Source: Methanomicrobiales archaeon (GTDB lineage Archaea; Halobacteriota; Methanomicrobia; Methanomicrobiales; Methanospirillaceae). From it: DNA of 49,459 nucleotides. The notes under the pieces are model-generated. The model did no database searches. It was not told the DNA's origin and saw nothing but the letters and a program-made list of their open reading frames with translations. The stretch covers positions 1 through 49,459 of the forward strand of contig JAAYCY010000044.1 in NCBI GenBank assembly GCA_012729535.1, written 5' to 3'. Below, piece by piece: positions 40,967-49,459 of this stretch (its first letter is position 1; each line of letters opens with the position of its first letter). The position numbers and the translations under genes were made by a program.

Positions 40967-41590
40967 TTATACTACACGGGAAGTTGTAGAGAGTTCAATT
41001 CCTTTGGCGCCGATGATATAGGGGAGCAGTCGTGAAGGCGGCTGGATGCCGGTCATTTTTTTCACGTTTAACGTCCGGATGATCTCATTTCCCTGATTAT
41101 CTTCATGAAGATGGATAACGACATCGCATAGTCTTATCAGAAGAATCTCGTTATATGGTGCATGAAGATCTTCGTATAATGTAAAGAAGGCATTATCAAG
41201 GGATGCCTGGATTCCTTCCCTGCAAGAGACCACTCCTGTAAGGACTGGTTCGATCCCCTCACGCATGATAAGACTTGAAAGTGAATCAATGATAATGCCC
41301 CCGTCTCCGGCATTTGCAAATATTTCTGTGGTAGTCATACTTCGGGCATGAATCATATTGTCCTGGAGATATCCGTCAAGCATGAAAAATTGACGGTGTT
41401 CCGGATTAACTTCCCAAAACTGGCGTGCAAACAGGTCAATCCCGGAAGTTGCCGAACCAATAACGAGAATCGTACTTCCTGGAAGAAATCCTCCATCAAG
41501 AGCAAGATCAAATCCATTGATTCCAGTGCGGTTTCTACCTGCATATTTTCGAACCATTGTTCCGGTATTACCGTTAGAATCTTCAACCAT
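40967..41590 (-). CDS. KaiC/RecA-like protein with degenerate Walker A
   Basis: A 207-residue single-domain RecA-fold protein of the KaiC/ArlH kind. TGINGFDLALDGGFLPGSTILVIG is the classic KaiC entry, but the P-loop reads GSATSGIDLF where GxxGxGKT is expected, so the catalytic Lys is absent. A Walker B-like strand GGIIIDSLSS remains. It probably binds nucleotide weakly or not at all and acts as a regulatory partner. It is divergent from the type IV pilus operon and converges on the DUF2281-like gene, with stops adjacent. Confidence 0.78.
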   Translation of the reverse strand: MVEDSNGNTGTMVRKYAGRNRTGINGFDLALDGGFLPGSTILVIGSATSGIDLFARQFWEVNPEHRQFFMLDGYLQDNMIHARSMTTTEIFANAGDGGIIIDSLSSLIMREGIEPVLTGVVSCREGIQASLDNAFFTLYEDLHAPYNEILLIRLCDVVIHLHEDNQGNEIIRTLNVKKMTGIQPPSRLLPYIIGAKGIELSTTSRVV

Positions 41591-41767
41591 ATCCCCTAAT
41601 ACACCTGTTTAGTTTTAGATACAGACCTCGTGGAAAGGTATGCCATTATCTATATATTGGGGTTTATGTAATTATGGTAATATAGAAAAGGGGGGTGTCT
41701 CTTTTGGCATGTGATGGCTGGATGCATTGGGGGTTTTGGTATACGGTCAATCCGGCAATAATTTATT
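41591..41767. promoter_or_regulatory. Divergent promoter region between the KaiC-like gene and the pilus operon
   Basis: This 177-base spacer has TATATATTGG at 41651-41660 and GTAATATAG at 41677-41685, either of which could serve as box A for one of the two divergent genes. I cannot assign strands with certainty. Confidence 0.3.
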
Positions 41768-43600
41768 ATGAAAATCAGGGTGGGGAATCTTAAAAAAACA
41801 GCGAGGGAAGCCAAAAAGAAAGAAGTTCCAGCAGGAGATCCTTCTACGCCCGCAGCCCCGCCCCAGGGAAAACCACAAAAGAAACCTGCAATTTTTGGGA
41901 AAAAGAAAACAGTTCCAGAAAAATCCCCTGCACTCCGGCGCCTTGGGAAGAAAAAAGAGAAGGAACCTCAGGATCTAAAAGACTCGCGCGAAGAAAAGGG
42001 AAAAAAACGTTCTCTTTTTAGTTCAATCGGGAAAATTGCTCCTCTTGCAAAAAAACGTGAACAGTATGATCCAAAAGTTCACGGAATGATGGTTAACCTG
42101 AGTTATGAACCTCCAAGCGGGACTGAAGAAATTGAGGTATATCCGGTTAATCCTCCTTTTGCCTATGTCCGGATCACCTATAACTATTCTACCCATGAGT
42201 ACCTTTACGATGTGGTAGAGCCTGTCTATACAGACGCTGAAAAAAAGTTAATCGATGAATTAAAGAAAGGAATTTTTGAAAGGGTGAACGTAAACACCCG
42301 CCAGATTTCCCGTGAGACTGCAGCAGATACCCTGGAATCCATGATGAATGAGGTTCTGGCTGACTATGCGATAAACCTTGATCCCCTGACGTACGAAAAG
42401 GTTCATTATCAACTAAGAAAGGATTTCCTGGGTGATGGTCTGGTTGACCCAATCATGCATGACCGGTTCATCGAAGATATTTCCTGTGACGGAATGGAAA
42501 GACCACTTTTTGTATATCATTCCAGGTACGAGTCCATAGAATCCAGCCTGTCGTATACCAATGGGTCTGATCTTGATTCTTTCGTGACAAAACTTGCCCA
42601 GCGTGCAGGAAAGCATATATCAGTAGCAGACCCGATGCTGGATGCAACCATGCAGGACGGGTCACGAATACAGATGACCCTTGGGACTGAAGTCACCGCC
42701 CATGGTTCCACGTTCACCATCAGAAAGTTCAAGGAGGAACCGATCACTCCGACAGACCTCATAGAATGGGGAACTTTTTCTCCCCTTTCGATAGCATTTC
42801 TCTGGCTTGCAGTTGAGAATGCAAAGTCATGCATCTTTGCCGGAGGAACTGCATCAGGAAAGACCACCTCGCTGAATGCAATCTCCCTTTTCATACCTCC
42901 CCTCGCAAAGATAGTGACCCTTGAGGATACCCGTGAACTGAAACTTCCCCATGCTAACTGGATTCCAAGTGTAACCCGCGAATCATTTGATGTAAGTGGC
43001 AAAGGGGAGATTGACATGTATGAACTCCTCAAGGCTGCTCTTCGTCAGCGCCCGGAATACCTGATTGTCGGGGAGGTCCGGGGGCGTGAAGCACTCACCC
43101 TCTTTCAGGCCATGTCAACCGGCCATGTCACCTATTCCACAATGCACGCAGATTCGGTATCCTCAGCGGTTCACCGGTTGGAAAATCCGCCCATCTCTGT
43201 TCCAAGAAACATGTTGTCTGCATTAAACCTGGTCTGCGTCCAGGTTCAGGCGCGGGTAGGTGGTCAGCGTATCCGGCGAAACAAGCAGATAATTGAAGTT
43301 TTGGATATTGATCCCCGGACAAATGAACTGATCACAAATGAAGTGTTCAGATGGCGGCAGGCAACCGATGAGATCTCCTATTCGGGAAAGTCGTTTATCC
43401 TGGAAGACATCATGGAGTCGCACGGATGGGACGAGGAACGGATCCGCCGTGACCTGCTTCAGAGGCAGGAGGTTCTTGAGTGGATGCGGGAGAAAAATAT
43501 TCGGGATTTTCGTGATGTAAGCAAGATAGTTGTCTCCTACTTCAGGGATGCAGAGACACTCATGGAACAGATCCGGTCTGGTGGCAATGAATTCTTATGA
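41768..43600 (+). CDS. Type IV pilus/type II secretion ATPase (GspE/TadA family)
   Basis: Cytoplasmic hexameric ATPase that powers pilin assembly. In 610 residues the first 95 are a Lys/Pro-rich, probably disordered tail. The N-terminal domain follows, then Walker A GGTASGKTTS near 358-367, the Asp box with TLEDTREL, Walker B LIVGEVRG near 434 and the His box TGHVTYSTMHADS. Two T2SF membrane proteins follow directly, with a 14-base overlap. The split into two membrane genes points to a pilus or secretion system rather than the archaellum. No pilin gene is in the window. Confidence 0.9.
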   Translation: MKIRVGNLKKTAREAKKKEVPAGDPSTPAAPPQGKPQKKPAIFGKKKTVPEKSPALRRLGKKKEKEPQDLKDSREEKGKKRSLFSSIGKIAPLAKKREQYDPKVHGMMVNLSYEPPSGTEEIEVYPVNPPFAYVRITYNYSTHEYLYDVVEPVYTDAEKKLIDELKKGIFERVNVNTRQISRETAADTLESMMNEVLADYAINLDPLTYEKVHYQLRKDFLGDGLVDPIMHDRFIEDISCDGMERPLFVYHSRYESIESSLSYTNGSDLDSFVTKLAQRAGKHISVADPMLDATMQDGSRIQMTLGTEVTAHGSTFTIRKFKEEPITPTDLIEWGTFSPLSIAFLWLAVENAKSCIFAGGTASGKTTSLNAISLFIPPLAKIVTLEDTRELKLPHANWIPSVTRESFDVSGKGEIDMYELLKAALRQRPEYLIVGEVRGREALTLFQAMSTGHVTYSTMHADSVSSAVHRLENPPISVPRNMLSALNLVCVQVQARVGGQRIRRNKQIIEVLDIDPRTNELITNEVFRWRQATDEISYSGKSFILEDIMESHGWDEERIRRDLLQRQEVLEWMREKNIRDFRDVSKIVVSYFRDAETLMEQIRSGGNEFL

Positions 43601-44522
43601 GAGGTTCTGCTTCTCCCTGCTTGGGAACCGGATATCTGCTAAACGGCAGAAGTACTATGATCTTATTGAAAACATCAGGTCTGCACGGATGGGTATCACC
43701 TTTGAAGCCTATCTTGCAACAGCTATCGTTACATCTGTTCTTGTCGGAATAATCGGTTCCCTTCTGGTTGCTCTCCTTGTATTCCTGCTTGATGTACCAG
43801 GACTCATCACATTTCGTGCAAACATTCCAGTAGATGTTGCAGAGACGATTAACCGGATGCAGGGATTCTACCTCCTGGGAGGGACTATCCTTGCCGGTAT
43901 TGTCTCATTTGTGGTTTTTTTTGGTTTTACCTACCTGGTCTATCTCATGTACCCGTCAATTATTGCAGGCGGGAGAAGGAGAGATATTGAGTCTACCCTG
44001 CCTTATGCTATCAATTATCTGGCAGCGATGTCTACCGCTGGAATTACTCCAGCGGAGGTCTTTCGGCAGCTTGGGAATTCCACGATATATGGTGAGTCAT
44101 CAGTTGAGGCCCGGTATATTATCCTGGAAGTGGATATTTTTGGTCATGATCTCATAGAGGCGCTGAAAAACGTCTCTATGAGTACTCCAAGCCCCAGAAT
44201 GCGTGATTTCCTGCAGGGATGTATCGGCAGTGTAGCAGCAGGCAGTAATATTTCAGAATTTTTCCGGACAAAAGCCGAGCAGTATACGGGAGAGAACCGG
44301 CAGACACAGAAACAGTTTCTTGATACCCTCGCTCTTGTTGCAGAGAGTTACGTCACCGCTCTTGTGGCCGGAACCCTGTTCCTTATCCTTATCCAGTCCA
44401 TCATGGCCATTTTATCCGGTGAATCAACTCCCATGATGCTATATATTATTATCTACCTGATCATCCCGTTTGGAAGTATCATGTTCGTGGTGCTCATAGA
44501 TTCGATGACCCCGGAGTGGTGA
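43587..44522 (+). CDS. Type II secretion/pilus membrane protein, TadB/TadC-like (first)
   Basis: A 311-residue T2SF-domain membrane platform protein. Helices are seen in ATAIVTSVLVGIIGSLLVALLVF, YLLGGTILAGIVSFVVFFGF and the closing LFLILIQSIMAILS and MLYIIIYLIIPFGSIMFVVL; the cytoplasmic T2SF core has LPYAINYLAAMSTAGITPAEVF. ATG 43587 begins inside the ATPase gene end, giving coupled translation. Confidence 0.88.
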   Translation: MNSYERFCFSLLGNRISAKRQKYYDLIENIRSARMGITFEAYLATAIVTSVLVGIIGSLLVALLVFLLDVPGLITFRANIPVDVAETINRMQGFYLLGGTILAGIVSFVVFFGFTYLVYLMYPSIIAGGRRRDIESTLPYAINYLAAMSTAGITPAEVFRQLGNSTIYGESSVEARYIILEVDIFGHDLIEALKNVSMSTPSPRMRDFLQGCIGSVAAGSNISEFFRTKAEQYTGENRQTQKQFLDTLALVAESYVTALVAGTLFLILIQSIMAILSGESTPMMLYIIIYLIIPFGSIMFVVLIDSMTPEW

Positions 44523-44524
44523 AG

Positions 44525-45517
44525 ATGGGACTGTTTGGGAAGAAGGAAAAGAAAGAGTCCTCTGCAGATCTGAAAGGGAATGAGATCTATGCAAAGATAG
44601 ATACATATCACCATTATTCAGAAGGTGCTCTCCGGTTTATAAAACACCCGCTTCGGACCTTATTTGAAAAACCGGTTAATATTCTCTACGTCTCCATACC
44701 TGTAGGTCTTGTAGTTTTTTTCATTGGTCTTTTCATGGCTCTTCAGGAAGGAGGCCCACAGGCACTCCTTACAAACTCATTTATCGATGATGTCGCAGTA
44801 TTCACAACGGTTATCATTATCGGCCCTCTTGCAATAACCGACCTTCTTGAGGGGAGACGGATCAGAAGTATCGAGGTTGCACTCCCGAACTTTTTCCGCG
44901 ACCTTGCCGGAATGCATGAGAGCGGGATGACCCTTCCCGGGGCAATTCACCTGGTTTCGCAGGCAGAGTATGGTGCGCTGACCCCACATATCCGCCAGCT
45001 TGATCAGAGGATATCCTGGAATTTTGCATTTCTTGAAGCTATTCGTCAGCTGGGGAAAGAGATTCCGATTCCACTTGTAGAGCGAAGTGTCGACCTTGTG
45101 GCAAGGGCTAGTGATGCCGGGGGGGATATTGTCGAAGTTCTCCGTGCAGCAGGAAAGGACTCAGCAGAATACGTAATTATGAAGACAGACCGGAGGAACA
45201 ACATGTTCATCTATGTCATAATCATTCTTGCGTCTTTTGCCGTTTTTTTATTCGTGGTTATGATCCTGGTTTCATCATTTCTTAAAACCATGGCAGACCT
45301 TGGGGCTGAAACCGGAGCTTCCGGGCAGGCAGGATTTAATCTTGGAGGGTTTGATCTTGCCCTTTATATCAGGGTCTTTTCACATGCCGGAATGTTCCAG
45401 GGATTCTTTTCAGGTCTTGTTGCCGGGGTTATGGGTGAGGGCAGGGTTACTGCAGGCCTGAAATATTCCATCCTGATGCTCATTATTGCCTGGGCAACAT
45501 TCAGGTTCATGGTCTGA
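44525..45517 (+). CDS. Type II secretion/pilus membrane protein, TadB/TadC-like (second)
   Basis: A 330-residue T2SF-domain membrane protein. After a Lys-rich start, it has ILYVSIPVGLVVFFIGLFMAL, VFTTVIIIGPLAITDLL, the T2SF core ALPNFFRDLAGMHESGMTLPGAI and MFIYVIIILASFAVFLFVVMILV. It starts two bases after the previous stop (44525). With its neighbour it makes a two-protein version of the membrane platform that ArlJ and PilC supply as one chain. Confidence 0.88.
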   Translation: MGLFGKKEKKESSADLKGNEIYAKIDTYHHYSEGALRFIKHPLRTLFEKPVNILYVSIPVGLVVFFIGLFMALQEGGPQALLTNSFIDDVAVFTTVIIIGPLAITDLLEGRRIRSIEVALPNFFRDLAGMHESGMTLPGAIHLVSQAEYGALTPHIRQLDQRISWNFAFLEAIRQLGKEIPIPLVERSVDLVARASDAGGDIVEVLRAAGKDSAEYVIMKTDRRNNMFIYVIIILASFAVFLFVVMILVSSFLKTMADLGAETGASGQAGFNLGGFDLALYIRVFSHAGMFQGFFSGLVAGVMGEGRVTAGLKYSILMLIIAWATFRFMV

Positions 45518-45555
45518 TCCTGATGGGATGACGATTTGTGATACTGTGATGCCAG

Positions 45556-47592
45556 TTATGGATCCTGAGCCATGGTATCTGATGGACGAAAACCGCCCTC
45601 CGGAACGATTATTTCAAATCTTGCCCCAATTCCGAAGGTTCCGGTTTCAGATATGGCAATATCCGTCAGGCTGAGGACTTCCCGGGCAAAAAAGAGACCC
45701 CAGCCGGTTCCTGATCCAATACCTCTCTCAAACACCCGGTCTTTCATATTATCAGGTATTCCTTCACCATCATCCTCATATATGATAGCAAGATCCTTTC
45801 CAACGAATGTGGTCTTTATTGTTATGTAAAATACACTTTTTCCATGTTTCAGGCTGTTATCTATGAGATTATAGAATACTTTCTGGAGTAGTTGATCGGC
45901 ATACACCTCAAATGAGCCTCCCTTATAAGAGAAGGTCAGTCCCTTTTTCTTTGTCATCGCATAAGCAAGGTTCCAGCAGGTTTGGAGGTTCTGCCATATC
46001 GGTGCCTGTATTCCGGCTTTCTGGTACTCTTTTGTAAATTCAATATGTTTATTTATCCGTTCTGCTGCTTCTTCTGCAGATTCCACGAGGTTTAACACCA
46101 CCTCATCAGTAGTTTTGCGGTGCACAAGCCCAAGCATACCCCTGATTGTTGTCAGCTGGTTTACAATATCATGCCTGGTCATGCTACCAAGAAGGCCGAG
46201 TTTTTTGTTTGAAAGAAGCAGTGCCTTTTCATTGTCCTTGAAGGTGGTGATATCACTGATTACACACAGGTGCCCGTCTTCCTGCTTTTCCAGTGGATAG
46301 GGGGCAGTTATCACCTTGACATACAGGTCTGTCCCGTCCTTTTTCCGGGTATGATATTCCTGGTAAGCAGGCTGGTCCTGGAAGAGTTCTGCTGTAATTT
46401 TTCCGTCCCATCGTTCGCTTAATAGGAGTGTCATGATATCCCTGCCGATGAGTTCCTGGGGAGTCATACCGAACATGGCAGCAAGTTTCGGATTTGCAAA
46501 CCATATGTGCCTCTCCGGGCTGACAAGACAGATTCCCTCTTCAGCAAGAGCAATCAGGCGTGAAAGTCTTTGTTCGGTTGCGTGCCGCTGTTCAACTGCC
46601 TGCTCTATCTGTTCAAGCATCTGGTTTATGGATCTGCCAAGGTCACCAATTTCATCTGTGCGTGATATGTTAATTCTTCCAGACAAAAGACCGCTTTTTC
46701 CTACTTTTATCAGTTCATTATTGAGTTCTCCTAAGGGGGCGATTACAATGAGATTGATAAGGGTTATTGCAATGCCCATGAAACTGACAGCAAGGAGAAG
46801 TAGTGAAAAGAAGAGAAAGTCTCGAGTGACCAGCCCGCTTTCATAGAGCTCCCGGACCTCCTCTACCCTGAGCAAAAGTGCCGGTTCTCCAAATACATCG
46901 AATAGATGTGTTTCTGCAATAATCCTGTCTTCTGATACCAGGGTATGCGATCCGACATGAACTCGTCTTTTTTCATCAGGTGTTAGTACACGGGTAGTAA
47001 CATTCTGATGCAGTTTTTCAGAGATTATGGAAATGGCATCATCATCCAGGGGACGAGCCACCACCAATGTTCCACGGGAAGGCCCTTTTTTATCTGTCAG
47101 TAAGACTGGATTGTGTGCAAAAAGATATGCCTGGTTATTACAGGTTAAAATACCTGACTGTTTACCAGATCCCAACCCTGTTTCATTCTGCAGAGATCCG
47201 ATAATATCGGGGGAAATATCTACGAGATTATCATGATCGTCAAGGCCTTTTCCGATTACCAGGTTGCCCCCGAAATCCTGTATTAGTAAGTACCTGATCT
47301 TTTGTGCAGTAAATGTGGAAGATGCAAAATTATCAGGGAAAAAATCAGGACTTTGTGATACTACAAAATCATACATCATGTCCCATTCTGCCCAGTCGGC
47401 TGCAACTTCGCTTAAGCTGCTGATGTCCTCCCTGATCATGTGTTCTGCCCGCATCAGTTCCCTACTGACCTGCTTTTCTTCCAACGCTGAAAAGGAGTTC
47501 ATGATGCTATATTGGAATGACAGAAGGAGGATAATCAGGATGGCCATGAACATGCATCCGATAATGAGGGTCATCTTTGGGTAAAGTCTCAT
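45556..47592 (-). CDS. Membrane sensor histidine kinase (CHASE4-HAMP-PAS-HATPase)
   Basis: A 678-residue two-helix membrane kinase. The first helix is at about 8-29 (TLIIGCMFMAILIILLLSF). An extracellular CHASE4 domain follows with EVAADWAEWDMMYDFV, and a second helix lies near 258-285. A HAMP segment with INISRTDEIGDLGRSINQML and a PAS domain (about 345-455) come next, then the phosphoacceptor block GSMTRHDIVNQL and an ATPase domain with NLIDNSLKHG, DDGEGIPDNM and GTGWGLFFARE. Unlike classical kinases the H-box is of the HDIxNxL archaeal type. Its cognate regulator is unknown; the receiver protein at 47881 is the nearest candidate. Confidence 0.9.
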   Translation of the reverse strand: MRLYPKMTLIIGCMFMAILIILLLSFQYSIMNSFSALEEKQVSRELMRAEHMIREDISSLSEVAADWAEWDMMYDFVVSQSPDFFPDNFASSTFTAQKIRYLLIQDFGGNLVIGKGLDDHDNLVDISPDIIGSLQNETGLGSGKQSGILTCNNQAYLFAHNPVLLTDKKGPSRGTLVVARPLDDDAISIISEKLHQNVTTRVLTPDEKRRVHVGSHTLVSEDRIIAETHLFDVFGEPALLLRVEEVRELYESGLVTRDFLFFSLLLLAVSFMGIAITLINLIVIAPLGELNNELIKVGKSGLLSGRINISRTDEIGDLGRSINQMLEQIEQAVEQRHATEQRLSRLIALAEEGICLVSPERHIWFANPKLAAMFGMTPQELIGRDIMTLLLSERWDGKITAELFQDQPAYQEYHTRKKDGTDLYVKVITAPYPLEKQEDGHLCVISDITTFKDNEKALLLSNKKLGLLGSMTRHDIVNQLTTIRGMLGLVHRKTTDEVVLNLVESAEEAAERINKHIEFTKEYQKAGIQAPIWQNLQTCWNLAYAMTKKKGLTFSYKGGSFEVYADQLLQKVFYNLIDNSLKHGKSVFYITIKTTFVGKDLAIIYEDDGEGIPDNMKDRVFERGIGSGTGWGLFFAREVLSLTDIAISETGTFGIGARFEIIVPEGGFRPSDTMAQDP

Positions 47593-47774
47593 GAAAATCC
47601 CGCCCGAATAGTGCCGAAACGCTGTGTTACTCGCCGGCTTTTTAAATCTTCATTTTTCCTATTCCAGGGACTTGGCATCCGAATATCAGGATGAGAGGAT
47701 CCCAGGTGGTACACTGTAGGTGTATCAACGTGTATACGGTAAAAAAGATTGTTCGTGATGATGAACCGGACATG

Positions 47775-47821
47775 AACCGCTTCGCGGTTTACAGCCGAAA
47801 CCGTGAAAGTTTCATCGGTTG
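47775..47821. other. Two adjacent hairpins between the receiver and kinase genes
   Basis: AACCGC and GCGGTT (47775-47780, 47784-47789) make a perfect 6-bp stem with a 3-base loop. Just beyond, AACCG/TGAA pair with TTCA/CGGTT (about 47800-47821) around one bulge. The 288-base spacer 47593-47880 shows no gene. These could form RNA structures or protein sites. Confidence 0.4.
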
Positions 47822-47880
47822 ATATTAAATTGTGGGTGGTATGGCGGTCTAATCTCTAAATGATGATCTCACTTAAGAAA

Positions 47881-49332
47881 TTATGGTATGCTGACCGTAT
47901 GAGTAATCTCGGGCTCTTCAAGTTTGAAATCAAAGGAGGATAGGATTCCTGATTCGTTGTGAATAACACCGGTATACATGCCATATAACAACTGGAAGGT
48001 GGTATGACCCTGCATGGATGTCACATCATTGCCGACAATTTTCCCTCCGCTTTTTACCGTTACACGAATCCCCTGGGCAGGAACCCCGTCTTTCATTATT
48101 TCAATGTTTATATTACCAATTCCCTTTCTCCGTGAGGATATCTCGGGAAGAGGGTTTGAGGCAGGAACCCTGAGGTGACTTTTATCGTATATCCGACACC
48201 CGGTTACAAACCTGCCTGCTATCTCAGGTTCGGTTGGATAAAAAGTAAAGGCCTGGCTGTTTTTCAGGAACAGGACACTCCGGTCCCCATAGAGAACACC
48301 TGACCGGTCGATGTAGATACCCCCTTCCGGTTCCCCTTTAAGGAAGATGAGAAATGCACGAAAACCTTCTGCCCCGGTTGTTGAGGCAATACCATAGGTC
48401 TTCTTGGATTTCATCTCCTTTATGAGTTCAGGTAGCAGCCATGTCCCAAGAGGCCGGGTATTTTCTATGATGAAATTGAGCGGTACATTCTCATCAAAAT
48501 CTCCGATATGCTGGGGTAAATCGGTCATCGCCTGCTGATATTTCTCTTCTGATTCCTTCAGGCCGCTCCTTGCTTCATATGCAGGGGTTACGTCTTCTCC
48601 AGTTGCCTTCGCGGTGACAATGGTTCCATCCGTGCCGAAAACTCCTTCAATATGCCAGAGGATCTGCGCTGTTTTTCCGTCCGGGTAGGTGACCGGTGTT
48701 TCTATGTAAACCGCTGGATTTTCCAGGTTTAAGGATTGGATGGTCTCTAATAGATCCTTCCGTTCTTCGTCACTGAGGTCATGGAAAATCTTTTTCCCGA
48801 TAAGATCCGTTGCTGGTGTGGCATATAGCGAACCATATGCGTCATTGGCCCTGATGATGGTAAGATCCGGGAGAAGGTCTACAAAGATCTCGGTCTGGAC
48901 TGTCAGAACCGAATGATAGAGTTGTTCACGCGCTGTTAGTTCTTTTTTTGCATGATGTCCTTCATATGCCTGCAGGATTCTCTGCTCAAGTTCATTAAAC
49001 TGGATTATTGGGTCCTCTCCTTTCCTGATGTAATAATCTGCGCCGCTATTGAGTGCTGAAATGACGATATCTTCTCTCCCTTTGCCTGTAAAGAGGATAA
49101 ACGGAATACCTTCATAATTCGCCCGTACGTATTTTAGGAGGGCAATTCCGTCCATGTCCTGCATAAGATAGTCTGATACAATAACATCATACTGCCCCGT
49201 TCTTAATGCTTCTATTGCCTCTTTTCCTGAAGAAACGTCGGTCAACGTTATTTTTTCCGAACTACCAAGGTACTCCCTGGCCAGCATGAGGTGGGGGAGT
49301 TCATCATCGACGTAAAGGACTGAAACGGGCAT
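47881..49332 (-). CDS. Receiver-PAS protein with novel C-terminal region
   Basis: A 483-residue cytoplasmic signalling protein. The receiver domain (1-120) has acidic pocket VDDE (8-11), phosphoacceptor Asp 54 in IVSDYLMQDMDG and Lys in YYIRKGED. A PAS domain follows (about 140-255). Residues 290-400 (LPELIKEMKSKKTYGIASTT onward) are mixed alpha/beta and not recognised. The final 80 resemble an Ig-like or carboxypeptidase-regulatory fold (NIEIMKDGVPAQGIRVTVKSGGK). There is no kinase or DNA-binding output domain. It starts at ATG 49332. Confidence 0.75.
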   Translation of the reverse strand: MPVSVLYVDDELPHLMLAREYLGSSEKITLTDVSSGKEAIEALRTGQYDVIVSDYLMQDMDGIALLKYVRANYEGIPFILFTGKGREDIVISALNSGADYYIRKGEDPIIQFNELEQRILQAYEGHHAKKELTAREQLYHSVLTVQTEIFVDLLPDLTIIRANDAYGSLYATPATDLIGKKIFHDLSDEERKDLLETIQSLNLENPAVYIETPVTYPDGKTAQILWHIEGVFGTDGTIVTAKATGEDVTPAYEARSGLKESEEKYQQAMTDLPQHIGDFDENVPLNFIIENTRPLGTWLLPELIKEMKSKKTYGIASTTGAEGFRAFLIFLKGEPEGGIYIDRSGVLYGDRSVLFLKNSQAFTFYPTEPEIAGRFVTGCRIYDKSHLRVPASNPLPEISSRRKGIGNINIEIMKDGVPAQGIRVTVKSGGKIVGNDVTSMQGHTTFQLLYGMYTGVIHNESGILSSFDFKLEEPEITHTVSIP

Positions 49333-49372
49333 TAATGGGTTATTGTATGATTATTTCATATTAATATTATTG

Positions 49373-49459
49373 TCAGACGGTAAAGATGAAATCAAGATAG
49401 TTCGGATATATATCCGGGCCACCGGGGAAGATCACTATCATGTCTGTTCCGGGGACCGG
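49373..49459 (-). CDS. C-terminal tail of a gene cut by the window edge
   Basis: A minus-strand open frame enters from the right edge and ends at TGA 49375-49373, giving 28 residues that include IVIFPGGPDIYPNYLDFIF. The hydrophobic strand and Gly-Gly-Pro turn look like genuine protein, but the family cannot be told. It ends 40 bases before the receiver gene on the same strand. Confidence 0.4.
   Translation of the reverse strand, partial: PVPGTDMIVIFPGGPDIYPNYLDFIFTV

Noticed and set aside
42517-43032. 171-residue minus-strand frame
   Set aside because: Antisense to the well-supported pilus ATPase; no ribosome site or domain.
41768-45517. Archaellum operon
   Set aside because: ArlJ is a single long protein and arlC-H genes are absent; two separate membrane genes fit a type IV pilus or secretion system.

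Overview
The window looks like chromosome from a methanogenic euryarchaeon of the Methanomicrobiales, possibly Methanospirillum-like. This is inferred from gene content, not a database hit. The evidence is a two-subunit biotin pyruvate carboxylase, an F420-dependent NADP reductase, archaeal SecF-SecD, RtcB with archease, an archaeal type IV pilus ATPase with two split TadC-type membrane proteins, and a tRNA-Met with a 16-nt bulge-helix-bulge intron.

Region 1 (1-18,180) is strongly AT-rich accessory DNA and reads as a defence island. It holds a convergent restriction-modification pair (Eco29kI-like GIY-YIG nuclease and an SPPY amino-methyltransferase). Next comes a two-gene Hachiman-like pair (HamA nuclease plus HamB helicase). 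A GC-richer patch follows, with a tiny zinc ribbon gene and a DUF2637-like gene whose frame is broken beside a tetranucleotide repeat and an A7 tract. The last part (8,133-17,880) is a multi-gene signalling/conflict cluster: a PQQ-like propeller protein, a Ser/Thr kinase with zinc ribbon and FHA-like tail, a TerY-type vWA protein, a PP2C phosphatase, a standalone TerY-C zinc protein on the other strand, a large P-loop GTPase and a 12-TPR protein. The propeller, GTPase and TPR proteins carry what I read as the same roughly 105-residue adaptor domain. It is N-terminal in two and C-terminal in the third, which argues that the cluster works as one system built around a TerY-P (vWA-kinase-PP2C) triad. 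This is my best candidate for an undescribed system.

Region 2 (18,184-25,374) is an integrated replicative element. A tightly overlapping leftward operon of small genes leads into a large primase-helicase gene, followed by a small acidic protein, a glutaredoxin-like protein and a zinc ribbon protein. A tyrosine recombinase lies next to an intron-containing tRNA-Met gene, the presumed attachment site. The primase gene contains a cluster of iteron-like repeats, a possible replication origin. I could not see the far attachment copy, so the left border of the element is unknown and the defence island may be its cargo.

Region 3 (25,469-49,459) is core chromosome. After cutA and a decayed NimA-like flavoprotein gene, a long leftward gene train (36,283 down to 26,271) encodes a small conserved protein, archease, RtcB, a glutamine-amidotransferase-like protein, a DUF2111-like protein, biotin ligase BirA, the biotin ECF transporter (BioY, two ATPases, EcfT) and pyruvate carboxylase PycB-PycA. 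It therefore couples biotin uptake and attachment to the enzyme that uses biotin. Rightward from 36,739 come secF-secD, thioredoxin, npdG and a class II aldolase. A KaiC-like protein with a degenerate P-loop sits divergently from a pilus operon (ATPase and two membrane proteins). A CHASE4-HAMP-PAS histidine kinase and a receiver-PAS protein close the window.
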